Positions 1 to 9,324 of a stretch of DNA of 64,000 nt are shown here, piece by piece. The DNA lies in NCBI GenBank assembly GCA_021234155.1, contig JAJEKV010000821.1, positions 20,847 to 84,846 of the forward strand. Direction: 5' to 3'. Both the position numbers and the translations under genes were made by a program. This DNA comes from Isoetes taiwanensis. Lineage: Eukaryota; Streptophyta; Lycopodiopsida; Isoetales; Isoetaceae. The first letter of the stretch is position 1. Every line of letters begins with the position of its first letter. The notes beneath the pieces were generated by a model that had not been told where the DNA came from, made no database searches, and saw nothing but the letters and a program-made list of their open reading frames with translations.

Positions 1-250
1 TGGCTCATGCATGCCAAGGTGGTTCAAACATGCCACCTAAGTTCCAACATGACAAGATGGCTCCAACTTGCCACCTAGGCTCCAACATGCCACGTGGACT
101 CCAACATGCCGAGGTGGCTCAAACATGCCACCTAGGCTCTAACATGCCACATAGGCTCAAACATGCCAAGATGGCTCCAACATGCCACGCGGGCTCCAAC
201 ATGCCAAGGTGGCTCAGGCATGCCACCTAGGCTCAAGTATGCCACCTAGG
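1..250. repeat. Minisatellite of ~18-20 bp units
   Basis: Degenerate tandem copies of a short unit (GGCTCCAACATGCCACCTA and variants such as GGCTCAAACATGCCAAGAT) run from the left edge to about 250. Units alternate between CCACCTAG and CCAAGATG endings, which hints at a ~36-bp higher-order period. The short open frames across it on both strands are by-products of the repeat. The array is cut by the window edge, so its full length is unknown. Confidence 0.85.
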
Positions 251-625
251 CACTCCAAGTGGTGATATGGCATGCCAACTAAGCAAGACCAAGTTTTGAC
301 TAGGCCAAAAATGAGAAGATGTCCATCTTTGGTCTTTTCATTGAGTGATGTTGGCAAATTTTGGGTGATATGGCTAGATGGTGGTGACATAGACATGATG
401 ACTAGGACTTTATGCAAGAAATATGATAACCTTTGGAATTTTTAGTGGAGTCCCTGGGCTTTGGAGATGGCTAAAAATTATTCTTGATTTATCCTAGGGT
501 TTTGGAGATGGATAATTGCCCTTGGTGTTGGATTCTTGAAGCTATGCCAAGGTGTTTGGCAATTACTCGAAGTTTTCTAATTTCTTGTTTGATTTTTATT
601 TGTTTGTCCTTATAAATGTTTATAA
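251..625. other. No gene recognised
   Basis: Unique-looking AT-leaning sequence between the minisatellite and the copia relic. A phrase with 'tttggagatgg' occurs twice (near 460 and 503), but no coding signal is seen. It may be decayed retrotransposon DNA belonging with the integrase scrap downstream. Confidence 0.4.
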
Positions 626-960
626 TGCAGATGATATAACATTGTCAGTGACAATGGTAGCGAGTTTAAATCTTTGCCTTTTGAAAAGAATGCCGATTTT
701 ATATTAATCATGAGTATGCTGCATTGTATTCTCCTCAATAGAATGGTGTTGTAGAGAGGAAAAATTACACCATCATGAATGTTGTGTGATGCGCATGCTC
801 ATCCATTCTAATTTGGATATGTATTTTCTAATCAGAGTTTGTTGTATATTATGTGTGTGCAAAACCCCTTGATCACTTCTTCTTTGAAAGGTAAAATTCC
901 TTTGGGAGCATGGTCAGGTATTAAACCAAGTGTTGCTAACTTTGAATACGGAGGAACATT
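626..960 (+). pseudogene. Ty1/copia integrase relic
   Basis: Broken frames encode recognisable copia integrase core pieces. DNGSEF lies at about 650-667. A peptide resembling EYAALYSPQ-NGVVERKN follows, with a stop in place of a Gln or Gln-Gln codon. Further on, at about 875-950, comes the GKxPxxAWSGxKPSVANF block that follows the integrase core in plant copia polyproteins. Stops and frame changes make it non-functional. No LTRs, reverse transcriptase or RNase H of this element were recognised nearby, so it is a fragment. The family call rests on the DNGxEF and NGVVERKN motifs. Confidence 0.75.
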
Positions 961-1499
961 GGATGCTGGCAGTCTTGAGAAAGAATAAAAATGTTTGTGC
1001 TCGTCTTATCTAACTCTTTGCTATCTAATCTCTCAATAGTAGCATGATGTGCTTATTTGACAATTTTAGGAAGAATAAAGCTAGACTCAAATATCTATTT
1101 ACAAATTGATGTCGATATCTTCATAAGTGCAAGAACTATATAACATGTTGATCTATTTTATACTAGCAATTATGCATTCACATGTGTACTAGCATGAATG
1201 GATTGGCTTATAATTTTATAAGGATGGAACCATTAGACAACCACAGATTTAAAGTAAAAAGAACACATCAATAGCAATAGTATTATCACTACAATAACTT
1301 TAACTTTCTTCTGACTGCCAAGTTGTACCAATTTTTAACCTTTTGCAAGTACTAAAAGTTGTTTAAATTCAAAGTGCAAGTTCATCGAACTTCCCAGTGC
1401 ACAAAGAGGTGCAAGCCAAAAACCATCTGGTCTCTATAGATGGTACATCAACTCACTTTGCACATCTTTTTCTTGTATCAAACTTTATTATATAGAAGA
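961..1499. other. No gene recognised
   Basis: AT-rich sequence with stops in all frames. It follows the copia relic and may be remaining retroelement DNA, but no motif supports that. Confidence 0.4.
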
Positions 1500-1635
1500 T
1501 ACAATATGTAGCATAATAACAGGGGGTTTTCTTTGTGTTTTTGTACGCTTTTCACAAAGGTTTTCCTAAGATTTCATGGCGTATTCGAATGGATGTACTA
1601 ATGCGTACATCTAGAGTGCACCATTTCTTAGTCGT
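1500..1635. repeat. Dispersed repeat, copy 1 (partner near 38715-38845)
   Basis: This stretch shares a diverged ~130-bp similarity with 38715-38845. Shared landmarks in the same order are a 'ataacagg' plus T-run block, 'atttcatgg', and 'acatctagagtgca' versus 'atatctagagtgca'. It is probably part of an unnamed transposon or LTR. Both copies lie beside T-rich or A-rich tracts. Confidence 0.5.
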
Positions 1636-1875
1636 TGATTTAGCTTTTTTTTTTTAATGGTCCAACATCCAAGGGTTCACAACAAAAGCCCTCTTTTTAT
1701 TTTAGGGCTGAACATGCAAGCCTTCTGGAGAGCATTTTAGGGCATTCTTTGCCCTAAAGCATGGCCATGAACCACTGTTGGGGTTGGCCGACATCACTGC
1801 ACATCGATTTGAAGCAGCGGATTTGCAGCATATTTGAAGCAGCGGATTTGTCAAGGCAGATGTAAGTTTTGGGCC

Positions 1876-2230
1876 TTTATAAAAACTTCTAGGGCGCCAG
1901 CAGCATGACAGGCGTTGAAGTGGCTCGCATCTCACACTATACTCTTTTCTTCATAGCTCCACTTCTTCGTATTCATTTTCTGAAGCTTCATAGTGCTGGG
2001 CCACAATGCGATCCTTCCAACTCCTCGCCTTCCTCGCCAGACTTGCCCTGCTCGCTTCCTTGGCCCAGCCCACATTGGCCAAACACAAAACTGAGGACGT
2101 TGTCCAGCAACCCAAATGGTTGGTTTTTGCGTCTGCCTTCCTCCTCCTTCGGACCGGTGCTCGCTATTTGCTTGTAATTCCTCTCCGACTCGATATTACT
2201 CTCATAATCTGTGGCGGTGGGGCGTTATAG
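1876..2230 (+). other. Short ORF of unknown function with a TATA-like box
   Basis: A TATA-like string (tttataaaaact, about 1877-1888) lies ~120 bp before an ATG at 2006 that opens a 74-codon frame. The first ~25 residues (MRSFQLLAFL...PTLA) are hydrophobic and look like a signal peptide, and a second hydrophobic stretch follows near residues 40-60. I do not recognise the product. It is upstream of NAP1-like exons in the same direction but does not resemble a NAP1 N-terminus. It may be chance. A second frame from 1905 overlaps it and is less convincing. Confidence 0.2.
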
Positions 2231-2871
2231 GTGGGGCTTTGCTATCCGCCTGGAAATTTGTGGCAATGAAGGGATTTCTTACTTAAGAAGCCACACATCT
2301 CGGGTCTGAGTAGAATTTGGTGGAAGTGAAAGGGCTTTCTTATGTAAAAGCTCAATATCTTTTCCTTCTCCCTATTTGCAATCCTGTAAAAGGTCCGCAG
2401 GTCCTTTGGGTGCCATCTCCTTTCGACAGTGTGTATCAGACTTAGGTTATTTGTATTTGCACTGTGGTTGTTTGCTTATGGAGGTGAAGGAATTCATTAT
2501 TTTGTGAGACAATTTATCCAGCTGGTAAGATGATTCTTTTTGCATGACATATCCACAAACGCCTCTGATGTTGTGATGGCATAACATTTGTGCCTTGCAA
2601 AGAATGCAAGTAGGACAGTTCTCCAGATGCCCTGATTGGGGCTTAATTCTTGATTTCCGATTGGGGCTAAACTTGTTTCCTCATTCACTTATGGGCCCAA
2701 ATGAAGCAGAAAAAACAGATCAGATGTCGTGGAAATAAAAGTCTGCAGATAGCCCTAGGTTTTCCATCTTCCATTTCTCACAAATCGGTTACTATCATCC
2801 ATGGCAATTGTTTATCTTCAGTAACCTAAAGCTGCTTCTTGTGCGTGTCCTTTTCGTTTTTTGTGGAACAG
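2231..2871. other. Non-coding stretch upstream of the NAP1-like exons
   Basis: No coding signal is seen. Around 2255-2360 there is a weak tandem duplication (two versions of 'ggaa.tttgtgg.aatgaaggg.tttcttac.taa'). The 3' end (ttttcgttttttgtggaacag at 2851-2871) has the pyrimidine-rich tract and AG of a plant intron acceptor leading into the exon at 2872. Confidence 0.4.
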
Positions 2872-3146
2872 ATGCTCAAAAAGAGGCATCAGGTCCATTT
2901 GCCAGAGAGAATGGAAGCATTGTCGGTAAAAGTTAAAAAGTCGCATTGAAGCGTTGCAGGGATATCCGGTATTCTGACATTCCAACCAACTTGTATCTGT
3001 TTCTTTTTAGGCTAACGGTTTTATTGGAATTCCCGATTGCACTATGTTTGTAGAGACAACATGATGAATTGGAGGCGAAGTTTAATGCGGAGAAGGCTGC
3101 ACTAATTGCAAAATATGATAAGCTTTACGAGCCTTTATATTCAAAA
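2872..3146 (+). pseudogene. NAP1-like gene fragment (two exons)
   Basis: Two exon-like blocks match the N-terminal part of nucleosome assembly protein 1, a histone H2A-H2B chaperone. Block 1 (2872-2968) reads MLKKRHQ...MEALSVKVKK, then needs removal of one base near 2941 to continue as RIEALQGYP, matching the family segment VRKRVEVLREIQ. Block 2 (3054-3146, 31 codons) reads [20 protein letters not shown] and continues into [11 protein letters not shown], a close fit to the long dimerisation helix of plant NAP1. Both blocks are bounded by AG...GT splice signals in phase 0. No downstream exons (RYEIVNG and later) were found before LINE-A. It is either a truncated pseudogene or a gene with very long introns whose one-base break is a sequencing error. 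Confidence 0.7.
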
Positions 3147-3771
3147 GTATAAATAATTCATTGTTCTCTTATTTCTGTTTTTTTTTTTGTTTTGTTTCAT
3201 ATCATTCATTTCTGGTTTTCCTGAGCAAGTTATTAGTATCACATGAGCAAGTTATTGGTATCACAGAAGCTGTATCTAGATTTTGATCGTAATTATTCTG
3301 AAATATTAAGGCCTTTTCATGTTTCTAGAATCATTGGTCTGAGGATGACATGCTATGTTTTATGGAAGATGCATCATCTCACATGTATAATAAAACTTGA
3401 GTTGATTGTATAATGACTGGTATTGTGATATGCTTGGTCTTTATGAAAAGCTTGCTACTTAGGACTTCCCCTTTTTGCTATGTAATGCGAAAAAGGAGTA
3501 CCGAGTTCGGCTTAGAGTTTTGGCTTTCTCGCCATGGAAACAAATGAGATTTAGAAGGTGAACACACAAGGGAGCTAAATCTTGTGTTCAATGATATCTC
3601 TGTAACATCATTTAAAATGTGTGAACAGCAGCCATGCAGGCTTTGGAAATATGTCTTGTACATAATTGTTTTGGCTTTTGTGCAATTATGAAATTCTTAC
3701 CCCTCTATTTTGGTTTTATAGTTCTACTATTGCCATCTCTTTGTTTCCCTAAGGGCCCGAAGGGCCCAAAA
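3147..3771. other. Non-coding, intron-like
   Basis: This stretch begins with a good splice donor (GTATAAAT) after the NAP1-like block. It is T-rich with a poly-T run at about 3179-3188 and no coding signal, and fits an intron or decayed gene flank. Confidence 0.4.
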
Positions 3772-4253
3772 TTTTTTTTAATACAACAACCAACACAAAA
3801 CTACCATTAATATAATTAACACAAACCATTGTGTTTAACACATTTAAATTAAAATCCCCCTTAAACCCCCTTTGGTTTGGGTGCATATTCACACGGGGGA
3901 TTACTCCGGGCAACGAGAGCTGTCGGATGGGCATATAACCCCTTTATTCCAAGATCTAGACCATACATAGCAATCCTCGTTTATGGGGTATGCATGTACA
4001 AATTTTTGTATACTGTATATTAAGGTTTACAAAATACTATAAGGTTTGAGAGAATGTACTTAATGGTGTTAATCTTGTACATGTATTGTAAGTATATTTT
4101 TGGGGCTCTCGCTGCCCTACGTAACCCCCCCGTGTGAATATGCACCCAAACCAAAGGGGGTTTAAGGGGGATTTTAATTTAAATGTGTTAAACACAATGG
4201 TTTGTGTTAATTATATTAATGGTAGTTTTGTGTTGGTTGTTGTATTAAAAAAT
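3772..4253. mobile_element. Long terminal-inverted-repeat (foldback/MITE-like) element
   Basis: Two nearly perfect inverted arms flank a ~180-bp centre. The left arm is about 3772-3922 and the right arm about 4104-4253. The arms begin TTTTTTAATACAACAACC and include AAATCCCCCTTAAACCCCC and TTCACACGGGGG. The outer ~125 bp of each arm are almost identical and the inner ~25 bp diverge. No transposase fits between them, so it would be non-autonomous. A target duplication is not clear because both ends lie in T/A runs. The superfamily is unknown. Confidence 0.75.
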
Positions 4254-4681
4254 ATGCTAGAAAAGACATTGCACCACATGTTTAGCAGATACATTCATAT
4301 GTAAGTGCAAGGAAACTTCAAATATAACTTACTAGATTAGTGAAAATAACTTCATGTGAGTGGCTTGCAGATCCGATTTATATCACTTGTTGATTTGTGT
4401 CAAGAAGAAAAAACCCCCTTAAGCAAGCCTTCACAAGACATGGTTGACGGATTTTAATCTCCCTCAATGTTGCACCATGGAACTCAGGAAGTAGGTGACA
4501 AAATTAAGTTATAATATACATACCACTTGAAGATAAATGTCATTTGGTGCTTGTTTGTAAATAAACCCATATCTCAACAACACAAATTCACCAATGGGAG
4601 ATGGAAATCCGATGCTTGTAGCCGTTATTGAGGATGTTAATGATGCAAGTATTAAAGGATTTGTTGTCTCCTTCGAGAATC
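4254..4681. other. Non-coding flank
   Basis: No gene or NAP1 exon is recognised. The sequence just before the T-run (gttgtctccttcgagaat) is the 3' insertion flank of LINE-A. A matching target duplication at the LINE's 5' end was not found. Confidence 0.4.
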
Positions 4682-4705
4682 TTTTTTTTTTTTTTTTTTT
4701 TTTTT
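4682..4705 (-). other. LINE-A poly(A) tail
   Basis: A run of 24 T on the plus strand is a 24-nt poly(A) tail on the minus strand. It lies ~130 bp beyond the stop codon of LINE-A ORF2, as expected for a target-primed LINE insertion. Confidence 0.85.
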
Positions 4706-4835
4706 GAAGGATAAAGAATTTTCCATTTATAGGTAAACTATTACACAGCCTTATAGCAGATAGACACCCTCCTAAACAAGTTTGAAGAGGGGATAGCTAC
4801 AAAGCCCTTTTAGAATGAATGTAGATGCCTTCTTC

Positions 4836-5893
4836 TTAAGGTGGTAGCTTGATGAAAGTCTCCCAAACAAGGGAAACATCACCTTCGACCACACACTTGA
4901 ACTTTCTAAGCTTCTCTATGAGCATGTGCAGTATTTGTGTGGCTGTAGTATATGCATCTTTGCCTAGAGTGAAAGAATTACGCCTTTTCCATATGACCCA
5001 TAATGCCCATGATCTGACAATATGAAAAGCTTTGCGTTTTGAGACTGGCCATTCTACTGGATATCTACCTAGAAGGAGATCGTTGGTCCCCAGTGTATTG
5101 TTGAACATATACATGCACCACGACCACACCACTTGCATGTTAGTGCACTCTACTAAGCAATGTTCCAGAGACTCTTCATCCATCTTGCACAATGGACATA
5201 GAGGGCTCACGTCAGCTTTGAATTTGGATACCCTTCTGTTTACCATAGGAACCCTATGAATTACTTGCCATAAAAAAGAATTCACTCGGGGAGGGAGAAG
5301 TTTTATCCATACACCCCTCCAAATTTCCTTCAATTGTGTGTCAGTGACTTGCACATTCCATTGAGCTGGTAGCGATAAAGTACCTTTTGTCTTCAGACGC
5401 TTATATGTTGATTTCACAAATGACCCCGCCTGCAAAGATTGATCGAGAACCCAAGGTTTCTTACTCGTGCTATTTATGTGGTTTGGAAGACTTACTGCAA
5501 TACATTCCCACATTGTTTTGTCGTTATTCTGGAGGCCGAATTTCTGCTTGAATACCATCCATTCTGTTGACTGACCACCTTCATACCACATTGCACACGA
5601 ACCAATGCCACAGCTGATCCATCTTCTCACCACTCTGATGTCAGCTAAAAGGGCCAAAGGACCATTCTTGTTGCGGTAGTTGACTGGAATCCACCATGGT
5701 GGAGTAGTGCTCGCTGCACAGTTACTGATATTCAATGTGAAGAGCTTTTTCACCACGTCCCACGCGGAAATGAGACCTCTTAAGAACGGTGAGACCTCAG
5801 AACTTGGTTTCAAGCCATAAAATAGAGACCATGGAAGAGATACTTGTGCTGATACTTTAGTATGTGTGCAGGAGAAACATATGGCCTGCGCTA
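4836..5893 (-). CDS. LINE-A ORF2 C-terminus (zf-RVT domain)
   Basis: About 350 codons are open to a stop at 4836. The first few codons of the apparent frame (MLERH) belong to the chromovirus LTR and not to the LINE. The segment carries the zf-RVT domain of plant LINE ORF2 proteins: WRGVWIKLLPPRVNSFLWQ near residues 197-215, then C238-x2-C241 and H250-x4-C255, followed by a tryptophan-rich tail ending WVIWKRRN. The domain lies C-terminal to the reverse transcriptase and is thought to bind RNA or DNA. No stop interrupts this part. The catalytic domains are across the insertion at 18290-20958. Confidence 0.85.
5889..5893. other. Target site duplication, left copy (CGCTA)
   Basis: CGCTA directly precedes the TGTGACG start of the 5' LTR. 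The identical CGCTA follows the 3' LTR at 18290-18294. A 5-bp duplication is usual for Ty3/gypsy integrases. Confidence 0.95.
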
Positions 5894-6023
5894 TGTGACG
5901 TTCCAGCACAGTATACGGTCCCAGGACGTATACTGTACTGCCCCGTCACGCGTACACGCCATCCCGACTGACGCGTACGCCGACATATAGCCAAGTGGGT
6001 AGCCCTAGGGGGCAACTTGCTAG

Positions 6024-6200
6024 AAATGTGCATTGGCATTAATGTGCACATTTACCAATGTGCACATTAATGTGGGCACACATTTCCATATGGACAACTT
6101 ATGCCAAGTGGGCCATACCCATAGGTGCAATTAATGTGCACATTCTCCAATGTGCACCTTCATTAATGTGCACACATTTCCATGTGGGCACATTTTGCCA
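6024..6200. repeat. Palindromic TGTGCACATTAATG repeats in U3
   Basis: Two diverged copies of a ~65-bp block ('aatgtgcac.ttaatgtg..cacatttcca..tgg') lie about 100 bp apart. They are rich in the palindromic cores TGTGCACA and ATTAAT. The 3' LTR has the same arrangement at about 17224-17400. Their position in U3, upstream of the TATA box, would suit enhancer or repressor binding. That role is inference. Confidence 0.6.
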
Positions 6201-6877
6201 CCTAGCCATTAATGGCAAGTGGGCCCATTCCCAATTATCCCACATGCCAAAAGGGGATAATTGGAAACCCTAACCAACCCCCATGTCTATTTAGGAGGGG
6301 AAACCCTAACTTGCCCAATTTCGTTTCTAGGGCTTTAGAACTCTGTTTTGGCTGCCTCAAGAGCCAAAACCGCATCCCAGACTCTGCATGAGTGAACTGT
6401 ACCCTTAGTTTCCCTTTATTCGAGCGTTTCAGCAGGATGGTCGAGCTCAGGTCAAGAGGAGCCCTTCAAGGATCAGGTATTTAGGCAATTTAATAGCTTA
6501 AACTCTCTTCTAGTCACCTCGAGTCAGCATGTAGATCTCTGGAGGGAGTGATCCCTACCTGCCCCATCGGACCGGGAGATGCGACCTTAAATAGCCCCTT
6601 GGCTATGCACCCCGGCTGGCTGATGGAGGTCCCAACACTTTTCAACCTACTCTGCAAAGTGTGCACAGGAGGGGCGGATGGAGTGGACTACCCATTGCCA
6701 TGTTCTTATGCCAGCCAAATCCATTGCCATGAATTCTGTCTGCAATGAACTCTGGAGACCCCAGCTTGTCAGTCCATCCCCGTGTCCGAGCCCTGGGTAG
6801 GATCCCCCTATGCATTGTGCTGATCATTGTCTATGCAGATGTGATGTACCACCCTTAGGGGTGGATATATGTGTTGC

Positions 6878-6890
6878 TCTTATATACTGA
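6878..6890 (+). promoter_or_regulatory. LTR TATA-like box
   Basis: TCTTATATACTGA near the 3' third of the LTR is the best TATA candidate for genomic RNA. It is conserved in the 3' LTR near 18084. The transcription start is not visible from sequence alone. Confidence 0.4.
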
Positions 6891-7086
6891 CATGTATGTT
6901 TACGCTTCCGCAGCTAGGTAGGCCCTGAGGGAGACGGGGTAAAATGACCCCTTCACTCTTCCCACTGGAACCCGTTACGGTTGCAGTGTCATGTGGAGGG
7001 CCCTGTATCGGCATGGAGCTGGTATAGGGGAGAACTCTGTTTCAGATACCGGTGAGTGCACCGTATATGAGTAGGGGACGTCACAG

Positions 7087-7098
7087 TGGTATCAGAGC
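7087..7098 (+). promoter_or_regulatory. Primer binding site (initiator tRNA-Met)
   Basis: TGGTATCAGAGC follows the LTR end after a single G. This 12-nt string is complementary to the 3' end of plant initiator tRNA-Met and is the usual minus-strand primer site of plant Ty3/gypsy and copia elements. Confidence 0.95.
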
Positions 7099-7290
7099 AA
7101 TGTTCTTGGTGACCAAGAGCAAAGCACTGACCATGTTCCCAGTAGTACTAACTTAGTAGGATCCTCAAACCTCGAAAAATGGGAAAAAATTTTCTCATTT
7201 TTGTAGTATTGCTAAGCTAGTAACAGTTAAAATATATGAAAACATAAAAAGATTAAGAACTGGTGAGCCAACTCTCAAAAAAATAGGGTG

Positions 7291-7357
7291 GTCTCACACG
7301 TCGCGCCAGGACAGGAAATGAGATTTTCATTTTCGGGCTGGGCGCAACGTGTGAGAC
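7291..7357. repeat. 67-bp hairpin repeat, copy 1 (module A)
   Basis: Arms GTCTCACACGTCGCGCC and GGGCGCAACGTGTGAGAC are reverse complements apart from one mismatch. They flank a ~30-nt loop containing AAATGAGATTTTCATTTT, itself nearly palindromic. It is almost identical to copy 2. Confidence 0.9.
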
Positions 7358-7491
7358 ATTCAGCTTGAACACATTAAAAAGTCATGAATTACAATAAAAT
7401 AGCTTGATAATTCTAAATTAGAGCTAAGAAACAGTAGAATTAGCAAGTTACATGATTAAAAAGTAGCAAATTTGATAGTGGACCCCACCAT

Positions 7492-7558
7492 GTCTCACAC
7501 GTCGCGCCAGGACAGGAAATGGGCTTTTCATTTTCGGGCTGGGCGCAACGTGTGAGAC
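7492..7558. repeat. 67-bp hairpin repeat, copy 2 (module A)
   Basis: Nearly identical to copy 1, with GGGCTTTTC replacing GAGATTTTC in the loop. Start-to-start spacing from copy 1 is 201 bp. It ends 76 bp before the TATAAATAG box of module A. Confidence 0.9.
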
Positions 7559-7634
7559 CTTGCTTAGATTAAGGTGTTTTAGGTGCTCTAGATAACCCAA
7601 AAAGGTAGTTTCAAGTTTGACCTAAAATTGCCCC

Positions 7635-7643
7635 TATAAATAG
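7635..7643 (+). promoter_or_regulatory. TATA box of module A
   Basis: TATAAATAG is a canonical plant TATA box. It is followed by CCCCATTTCTCATT and a pyrimidine-rich stretch (cgctctctttgcc) typical of plant transcription starts. A matching arrangement precedes the second module at 9578. Confidence 0.55.
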
Positions 7644-7985
7644 ATTCGACCCCCATTTCTCATTACCCTACTTAGAAAATTCGCTCTCTTTGCCAAGGCG
7701 CATTTTGGCGCTGTGAAGTCGACGGCCGAACCGGGCCGAACATGGCCCTGATTTAAAACAAACCGCTAGAAAGCTCGCCGTAGTACACATCCTCCAGCCC
7801 CAAGGACCCATTCAGCCTGATTCAAAGGGCACTTCACAACGCCTTCTCAATCAAGGGGAATCTTCATCGCTTAGGGGACGAATTTTAATCGGACCGGAGC
7901 TGCATCGGACGGAGATCATAGAGGAGGAGCCCCTGACATCATGTTGTAAACCTCAAGAGATCGCCGAGGGAGGAAAGGAGAAGCT

Positions 7986-8701
7986 GTGGAGAAACTGAGC
8001 GAGGGGGACAGCCGATCACGAACAACAACAAGCTTGGGCCCGGCCTACAAGAGGAGGAGGAGAGAGACAGAGCGCCACCGGCCAAAGCTTACCCCCCGGA
8101 AGAAGCAGACCTCGGCCTTCATCGCTAGTATGAAGACAAGGAGCCACGAGCAGAGGACTAAGAACCGGAAGACTGCTCAACCATGTCGGGCATGGGTCAA
8201 GAAGAGGAAGGCCAAGGGCATCAACGGGCGTAAGAGAGTCGCCAAGGTTGGTAAGCGGGAGGGCCCCGCCATCAATGAGCCGCCGTGAAGAGACCCCACC
8301 TTCGACCGACGACTGAACGACGATTATGTCCCCAACACGTAGGGGCAAGCTCTTCGAGAACCCCGGCCGCAGAGAAGGAGGTACCCGGTGCAGTGGCGCC
8401 GATGGGCAAGAAATCGACACCGCTAGAAGCCCCCACCATTCCCGACGGGGACAGTCCAAAGCCCAGCGTCGCTAACGAAAGTTTATGTGATAGACCCGTA
8501 AAGGTCTATCGAAGAGGATCAAGGAGCACAACGCTTACATGGCTAAGTGGGGAGGCCTACAATGCCTATTACCGTGAGCAATGTGGTGAGAACAATCAAG
8601 CGGACATCCGGACAAGAAGCCAAACCTTGAAGCCGCCACCACCGGGGCCCAAGCCTCCCCGAGCACCGGTGGAAGAAGTTAAGCAAGAAGAAGAAGTTTG
8701 A
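7986..8701 (+). CDS. Accessory ORF A of chromovirus-1 leader, unknown function
   Basis: Two overlapping frames (about 7986-8288 and 8285-8701) probably represent one reading frame split by an indel. The first ~100 residues are extremely basic (runs such as KRRRRETERHR and VKKRKAKG), suggesting nucleic-acid binding or nuclear localisation. The rest is proline-rich, contains LTWLSGEAYNAYYREQ, and ends in an acidic, lysine-containing tail (PVEEVKQEEEV). It lacks CCHC, protease or RT motifs and is not gag. It lies between the TATA box at 7635 and the tag GACTCTTGATCCC at 8748. The function is unknown. A captured host gene or a lineage-specific accessory protein are both possible. Confidence 0.45.
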
Positions 8702-8747
8702 GGAGGGATGAGCTCTCAAGGAGATCCGGCACTTCGGAAGAGTTACG

Positions 8748-9128
8748 GACTCTTGATCCCTCTGCACCGCTCCAACGCTTGGTCCGTGAAGTCATGCAGA
8801 GTACAACACGCATTACGCGAAGTAACAAACTTAAATCTTTCTTTGTACTTACGGAGGGCGAGGCGCAAAAATAGTGCAAACATTTTGAAGATTCGATGGC
8901 GCCCGCATTAATTACATAAAGAGGGTTACCCTCATGAGGGTGATATGTATCTTGCCAGGCACATCAAGGGAGAACGCCCTTGAGAGTTTTGTAAATAACA
9001 GAAATTTTTGTTAATATAAAGAATTTTGTGGATAAATAATGTGTCTAATCTAGCTTAATTAAGTTAAGTTATAGAATTCTAGCTTTTGTTTTGAAAAAAT
9101 TGGAGTTTTTGAGCAAAATTGAGACAAT
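8748..9128 (+). other. 3' flank of module A
   Basis: It holds GACTCTTGATCCC at 8748-8760 and TTTGTACT at 8842-8849, both repeated after accessory ORF B. An AT-rich tract (about 8990-9110) with AATATAAAG and AATAAT strings follows and could serve polyadenylation. No coding signal. Confidence 0.5.
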
Positions 9129-9192
9129 GTCTCACACGTCGCCGCCAGACGTAAAATGAGATTCTCATTTTTGCCGGGCTTAACGGTGAGAC
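9129..9192. repeat. Hairpin repeat, copy 3 (module B)
   Basis: A diverged 64-bp copy. The outer GTCTCACACGTCG and the closing GGTGAGAC are kept, and the loop still reads AAATGAGATTCTCATTTTT. Arm pairing is weaker than in copies 1 and 2. Confidence 0.8.
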
Positions 9193-9324
9193 CATGCCCA
9201 AAAATGCCCAAAACTGCTCCAAATCGACCAAATAAGGGGTCAATTCTGCCTAACTCGACGAGTTTAGTGGAATTACAGCCTTAAATTATCCAAATTGATT
9301 AAGTTTAACCCATTTAGGACCCAT

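Larger units (their letters stand above)
4682..5893 (-). mobile_element. LINE-A, 3' segment (L1-type non-LTR retrotransposon)
   Basis: This is the 3' third of a minus-strand LINE, ending in the poly(A) run. Its upstream continuation is at 18290. The reading frame breaks off at the 5-bp sequence CGCTA (plus strand, 5889-5893) and resumes in register after the second CGCTA at 18290-18294. Together the two parts give an element of about 5.8 kb, split by the chromovirus. Confidence 0.9.
5894..7085 (+). repeat. 5' LTR of chromovirus-1
   Basis: The LTR runs from TGTGACG to CGTCACA, so its ends are a 7-bp perfect inverted repeat. It matches the 3' LTR closely from about 5990 on, but the first ~95 bp differ strongly between the two. 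It is AT-rich with TGTGCACATTAATG repeats in the 5' (U3) part. Confidence 0.95.

Noticed and set aside
2231-2870. Upstream exons of the NAP1-like gene
   Set aside because: No frame resembles the NAP1 N-terminus, and no convincing donor/acceptor pair connects the ORF at 2006 with the exon at 2872.
3749-3934. 61-codon minus frame over the inverted repeat
   Set aside because: It is created by the repeat arm. No conserved protein motif.
8016-8459. 147-codon minus-strand open frame opposite accessory ORF A
   Set aside because: It mirrors the basic, GC-rich sense frame and has no motif or promoter on that strand. The TATA box and tags fit the plus strand.
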